Shown here: piece by piece, positions 6,654 to 8,940 of the stretch
Layout of the letters: every line of letters starts with the position of its first letter
Position numbering within the stretch: position 1 is the first letter of the stretch
NCBI GenBank assembly: GCA_030618945.1
Contig: JAUXCI010000096.1
Location: 1 to 8,940, forward strand
Length of the DNA: 8,940 bases
Origin: Flavobacteriaceae bacterium
GTDB lineage: Bacteria; Bacteroidota; Bacteroidia; Flavobacteriales; Flavobacteriaceae
Direction of reading: 5' to 3'
The notes under the pieces: generated by a model
Databases searched by the model: none
What the model was told of the DNA's origin: nothing
Seen by the model: the letters and a program-made list of their open reading frames with translations, nothing else
Translations under genes and position numbers: made by a program

Positions 6654-6703
6654 AGCTTTTCAAACGACTATTATTCCTTACCAGACAATAATTAGAATAT
6701 ACT

Positions 6704-7693
6704 TTAGAACAATATTGAATTAGTGCTTATACCCTCCAGAACTCTATTTGCTTTTTTTACTTTTGGATTGGCCTGATCAGGTTGATAAACCAGTTCATCA
6801 TGTGATATCAACCTATTGATCCGACGCTCTCCTACTACTTCCATAGCATCTTTTCGGCGTTCATAATTCGTCTTAGGTAAAGCCACTTTTAGAAAAACAA
6901 CCAGAAACTCCATGGCAAGAAATAGAACTGTAAAAAAGATGTAGGCAGTAAGCATATAATTATTAGTGAGAATTAAATCAAATAAAGCCTGTATACGATG
7001 AAGTAAAGCATGCTGACTAAACGATTCTTCAATCTTAGTTTTGGCACCTTGCTTGTCAGCTGCAATTTGATTCTGCAAATTAATGAGTTCTGATTGGGCT
7101 GCCTGATAATCTCCTTCAGCATTGTTAGCGTGTTGTTGTTTGAGCTTTGTAATATCGCCTACTCCACTGTGGCCACTACCTGATGATCCGTCAGCTTCAG
7201 ACTGAACCTTTCCAACTGCAGTTTGCCATTGCTCGTACTTCTGATCAATCTGCTGGTTCATACGGGTGAGTTTATCATCCGACTTTAAATCAATCACTTC
7301 CAATTCAGCATTAACTTTTTCTTGCTCTAATACTACTAATTGTTGATCAACATCAGCTTTGAACAATACCTCATCAATACTCAGTGAGCCAAGTGCTGCA
7401 ATCACAAATCCAACTAAAACTCTGAAAATGATCATGGCTTTTGATCCGTTGGACATGATTATTATTCTTTCGATCAGAAAAATAAAGAAAGAAGAAATGA
7501 GTCCCGCGCTCAAAGCGATCCATAAAGGTTCACCCAAAACATGATAGGTCAACAAAAAGGTAGAAATAAACCAAAAGGCAACAGGCACAAAAAGTGCTGT
7601 AGTGAGTGCAGCAACTTTTTGTTTACTTTTTGGGGTATCAGATCTAAGAAGGTTGTGGTCCTCTCCGGTTATAAAACAACTAAATTTTGTCAT
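6704..7693 (-). CDS. DUF4407 family membrane protein
   Basis: This 329-aa inner-membrane protein matches the DUF4407 layout. A short N-terminal KFSCFITGED motif is followed by three transmembrane helices at about 28-51, 55-77 and 87-109, with IERIIIM after the second. A long soluble coiled-coil region spans about 113-240, interrupted by a Gly/Ser-rich linker (GSSGSGHSGVGD, 169-180). A fourth helix lies at about 247-270, and a basic cytoplasmic tail contains ERRINRLISHDE. No enzymatic motif is visible; the family's function is not established as far as I know. It follows the coiled-coil protein by 11 bases and ends an operon that starts near the right edge. It may anchor that protein, and perhaps the HNH protein, at the membrane. 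No terminator hairpin is evident in the gap after it. Confidence 0.87.
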   Translation of the reverse strand: MTKFSCFITGEDHNLLRSDTPKSKQKVAALTTALFVPVAFWFISTFLLTYHVLGEPLWIALSAGLISSFFIFLIERIIIMSNGSKAMIIFRVLVGFVIAALGSLSIDEVLFKADVDQQLVVLEQEKVNAELEVIDLKSDDKLTRMNQQIDQKYEQWQTAVGKVQSEADGSSGSGHSGVGDITKLKQQHANNAEGDYQAAQSELINLQNQIAADKQGAKTKIEESFSQHALLHRIQALFDLILTNNYMLTAYIFFTVLFLAMEFLVVFLKVALPKTNYERRKDAMEVVGERRINRLISHDELVYQPDQANPKVKKANRVLEGISTNSILF

Positions 7694-7704
7694 CTCTTTA
7701 CTTA

Positions 7705-8280
7705 TTAGTTAAACAATTCATTAAATCCCAAAAATTTATTCTCATCGTGGTAGGCCTTGGTGCCATTTGCATATCCGATCTGGAATTCTCGCAGAGCTTT
7801 CATTATCCAGCCTTCGTCTTCTGCTGACAGGGCTTTCTGACTTTCCAGTTCAGTAAGCTGATCATCGATATGTTTTAGCTGCATATCAATTTTGCTAACT
7901 GTCTCTGCTGAAATACCGTCAATCTCAATCCGATTTTGCCCCAGCTTTAAAATCTCAGCCTTCTTCTCACCAATAAGCTGATCCATTTCAAACCTGAAAT
8001 CTGCTTTGATCTTATTTAATGAATCTGTCATTCGTTCTTTTGAATGGTTCGCATATCCTTCCCGGAACCCCTGTGTTCGGAAATCCTGGTTAAAAAACGT
8101 CATTAATTTGCCGGAGGATGCCGTTTTTGTAACATAGTTAGCCGGTGGGTTGTTGTCGACAAATATGTTTTCATCAACAGCTACTCCATTTTCAACAGGG
8201 TCTACTGTTAAAACATCTGTTTCATTTCCGCTTCCGTTACTTGATTTTTCCAATCCTAAGAATCTCATAAATTTTCCCAT
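7705..8280 (-). CDS. Coiled-coil protein, probable partner of the DUF4407 protein
   Basis: This 191-aa soluble protein has no signal peptide. Residues 12-50 are polar and likely disordered. Residues 80-150 are charged and helical (coiled coil: KIKADFRFEMDQLIGEKKAE, then a second helix with KIDMQLKHIDDQLTELESQK). Two related motifs flank the coil: GFREGYANHSK (71-81) and FQIGYANGTKAY (166-177), so the ends may pack together or bind the same partner twice. Its N-terminus (MGKFMRFLGLE) resembles the start of the DUF4407 protein (MTKFSCFITGE), with M1, K3, F4, F7 and E11 in common. It lies between the HNH gene (26 bases upstream) and the DUF4407 gene (11 bases downstream) in one transcription unit. 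Family not recognised; a scaffold or adaptor role is inference. Confidence 0.75.
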   Translation of the reverse strand: MGKFMRFLGLEKSSNGSGNETDVLTVDPVENGVAVDENIFVDNNPPANYVTKTASSGKLMTFFNQDFRTQGFREGYANHSKERMTDSLNKIKADFRFEMDQLIGEKKAEILKLGQNRIEIDGISAETVSKIDMQLKHIDDQLTELESQKALSAEDEGWIMKALREFQIGYANGTKAYHDENKFLGFNELFN

Positions 8281-8306
8281 GATAATTTGATTTTATTTGT
8301 TAATTA

Positions 8307-8588
8307 TTAAATATTAAAAACTGGTATTCTAAATTTTCTGTGTCCTCTTCCATGACAGCTGTCGCAAAGTGTTACAAGATACTTGTCATCATAGTCCCAG
8401 GGCAATTTTCTTTCACCGTTTACTTTAAATGTATGATACTGCTTGTGATGCACCTGAAGTATTCTTTTTGACCCACAATTCACACATTTGTTGCCGTCCC
8501 TTTTCAAGATGGCAAGTCTTTTGGTAGCCCATTCTGTGGTTTGAAGAAGCATATGGTAATCAGTTGATTCTAAAAGTGTGCTGTTCAT
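8307..8588 (-). CDS. Small HNH endonuclease-like protein
   Basis: This 93-aa protein has a compact HNH (beta-beta-alpha-metal) core. A first zinc knuckle CVNC (35-38) is followed by the strand and catalytic-type LQVHHKQY (H47, H48), then PWDYDDKYLVTLC with D67/D68 where the central Asn or acidic position falls, and a second knuckle CDSCH (75-79) with H83 close by. This is the usual length for stand-alone HNH proteins. Such enzymes nick or cut DNA or act in phage packaging, restriction or defence; the substrate here is unknown. The start at 8588 overlaps the end of the upstream truncated frame by 29 bases, consistent with one operon. A later ATG at residue 13 is a possible shorter start. Its neighbours are the coiled-coil and DUF4407 genes rather than the ATPase, so it does not look like PtuB of Septu. 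Confidence 0.85.
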   Translation of the reverse strand: MNSTLLESTDYHMLLQTTEWATKRLAILKRDGNKCVNCGSKRILQVHHKQYHTFKVNGERKLPWDYDDKYLVTLCDSCHGRGHRKFRIPVFNI

Positions 8589-8844
8589 GACTTTTCTTAT
8601 TTATATTTTCACCGGCAAAACTGCGATCTATCTGTGCAGATGTTTTGCATTTTACTTTAACATATTGTTTTACTGCTATATATGTTACTACTCCATCAAC
8701 AATAGTTAGATTGAAATCAATAAAATGCTGGTATTCTTTAGGCTCCAGGGTTGAGATTATAAAAAGTCCCTCGTTATTAGTATCCCTTCGGCCACGGACA
8801 TCTTGCCTACTTGATCTAACCTTGTGATCTTTGCCCCCAAATAA
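8560..8844 (-). pseudogene. Truncated ORF of unknown function, cut at its 5' end near IS66-type element
   Basis: The minus strand is open for 94 codons between TAA at 8847-8845 and TGA at 8562-8560, but contains no ATG, GTG or TTG codon. The composition looks like protein rather than a shadow frame: EGLFIISTLEPKEYQHFIDF followed by VDGVVTYIAVKQYVKVKCK reads as alternating strands and helices. It runs in the direction of the HNH gene and overlaps its start, as expected for the upstream cistron of the same operon. The missing 5' end coincides with the IS66-type ORF at 8850, so insertion probably removed or displaced the N-terminus. Some of the first codons may belong to the insertion element itself. 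I do not recognise the family. A chance open frame is possible. Confidence 0.5.
8826..8833 (+). promoter_or_regulatory. Weak candidate -7 box for the IS66-type ORF
   Basis: GATCTTTG matches TAnnTTTG except at its first base and lies 16 bases before the ATG at 8850. A CTTG about 20 bases further upstream could serve as -33. The terminal inverted repeat of the element was not found, so whether this belongs to the element is uncertain. Confidence 0.3.
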
Positions 8845-8849
8845 TTATT

Positions 8850-8940
8850 ATGAGCAGAGAAGAAAAGAATAGCATAATGTTATCCCTTGTTGAACAATGG
8901 CAACAAAGCGGGCTTAGCCAGGTTGAATTTTCCAGGGACA
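8850..8940 (+). mobile_element. IS66-family accessory ORF (TnpA-type), partial at right edge
   Basis: The plus strand reads 30 codons from ATG to the window end, starting MSREEKNSIM and continuing with VEQWQQSGLSQVEFSRD. The pattern QWQxSGLSQxxF is characteristic of the first ORF of IS66-family elements (the small TnpA helix-turn-helix protein, about 100 aa), which is normally followed by TnpB and the TnpC transposase. Those would lie beyond the right edge. I could not identify the left inverted repeat or an 8-bp target duplication in 8589-8849. The element is the likely cause of the truncated frame on the other strand. Confidence 0.75.

Noticed and set aside
6358..6654. Plus-strand 98-aa frame over the ATPase start
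   Set aside because: It overlaps the ATPase N-terminus and the better minus-strand 59-aa ORF, and its sequence is low-complexity hydrophobic without recognisable features.
6607..6703. Rho-independent terminator after DUF4407
   Set aside because: No GC-rich stem followed by a T run could be found on the minus strand in this gap.
7359..7544. Plus-strand 61-aa frame within the DUF4407 gene
   Set aside because: Shadow frame opposite transmembrane-coding sequence.
6704..8280. Zorya-like MotA/MotB motor pair
   Set aside because: The membrane protein matches DUF4407 rather than MotA/ZorA, and the coiled-coil partner has no TM helix or peptidoglycan-binding OmpA domain.
4249..8588. Septu (PtuA ATPase with PtuB HNH)
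   Set aside because: Although an ATPase and an HNH protein both occur, they are separated by three genes and a probable promoter, and the ATPase is instead coupled to the 343-aa protein.
8645..8827. Plus-strand 60-aa frame
   Set aside because: It lies opposite the more protein-like minus frame (8560-8844) and looks like its shadow.

Overview
The window looks like an accessory region of a Bacteroidota chromosome or large element (Cytophagia/Flavobacteriia-like). The signs are an AT-rich sequence, starts without clear Shine-Dalgarno sites, several close matches to the Bacteroidota -7 promoter box TAnnTTTG, many short secreted proteins, a Bacteroidota-style tyrosine recombinase, a DUF4407 protein and an IS66-type ORF. 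No RNA genes, CRISPR array or clear intrinsic terminators were seen, and no stretch over about 300 bases lacks a gene.

Layout. Bases 1-298 (minus) hold a tyrosine recombinase that has lost its N-terminal part and runs off the left edge. Bases 299-2128 (minus) hold four exported or membrane-anchored proteins in a row (92, 180, 231 and 79 aa). One of them (231 aa) belongs to a conserved family with a caspase-like His/Cys pair. Diverging from them is a WYL-domain transcription factor (2224-3219, plus). The 95-bp divergent region holds a -7 box facing each way and a perfect 7+5+7 palindrome between them, a likely operator.

Bases 3216-6408 (minus) hold a markedly AT-rich two-gene cassette: a 719-aa SMC/ABC-type ATPase and, one base after its stop codon, a 343-aa protein of unknown fold with a conserved-looking HDR motif. 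A 59-aa ORF (6427-6606), too short for ordinary ORF cut-offs, sits just upstream of the ATPase. The cassette meets the WYL gene tail to tail with a 4-bp overlap. This ATPase plus unknown partner, next to a WYL regulator and mobile-element debris, is the best candidate for an undescribed (probably anti-phage) system.

Bases 6704-8588 (minus) hold a second operon: an HNH nuclease-like protein, a coiled-coil protein and a DUF4407 four-TM membrane protein. Its first gene (8560-8844) is a 94-codon open frame with no usable start codon. It ends where an IS66-type transposon ORF begins on the plus strand (8850 to the right edge), so the operon was probably cut by the insertion.

How the genes work together is inferred, not shown. 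The WYL protein probably controls its own promoter and perhaps the exported-protein operon. The ATPase and the 343-aa protein are probably a sensor/effector pair. The DUF4407, coiled-coil and HNH proteins probably act together at the inner membrane.
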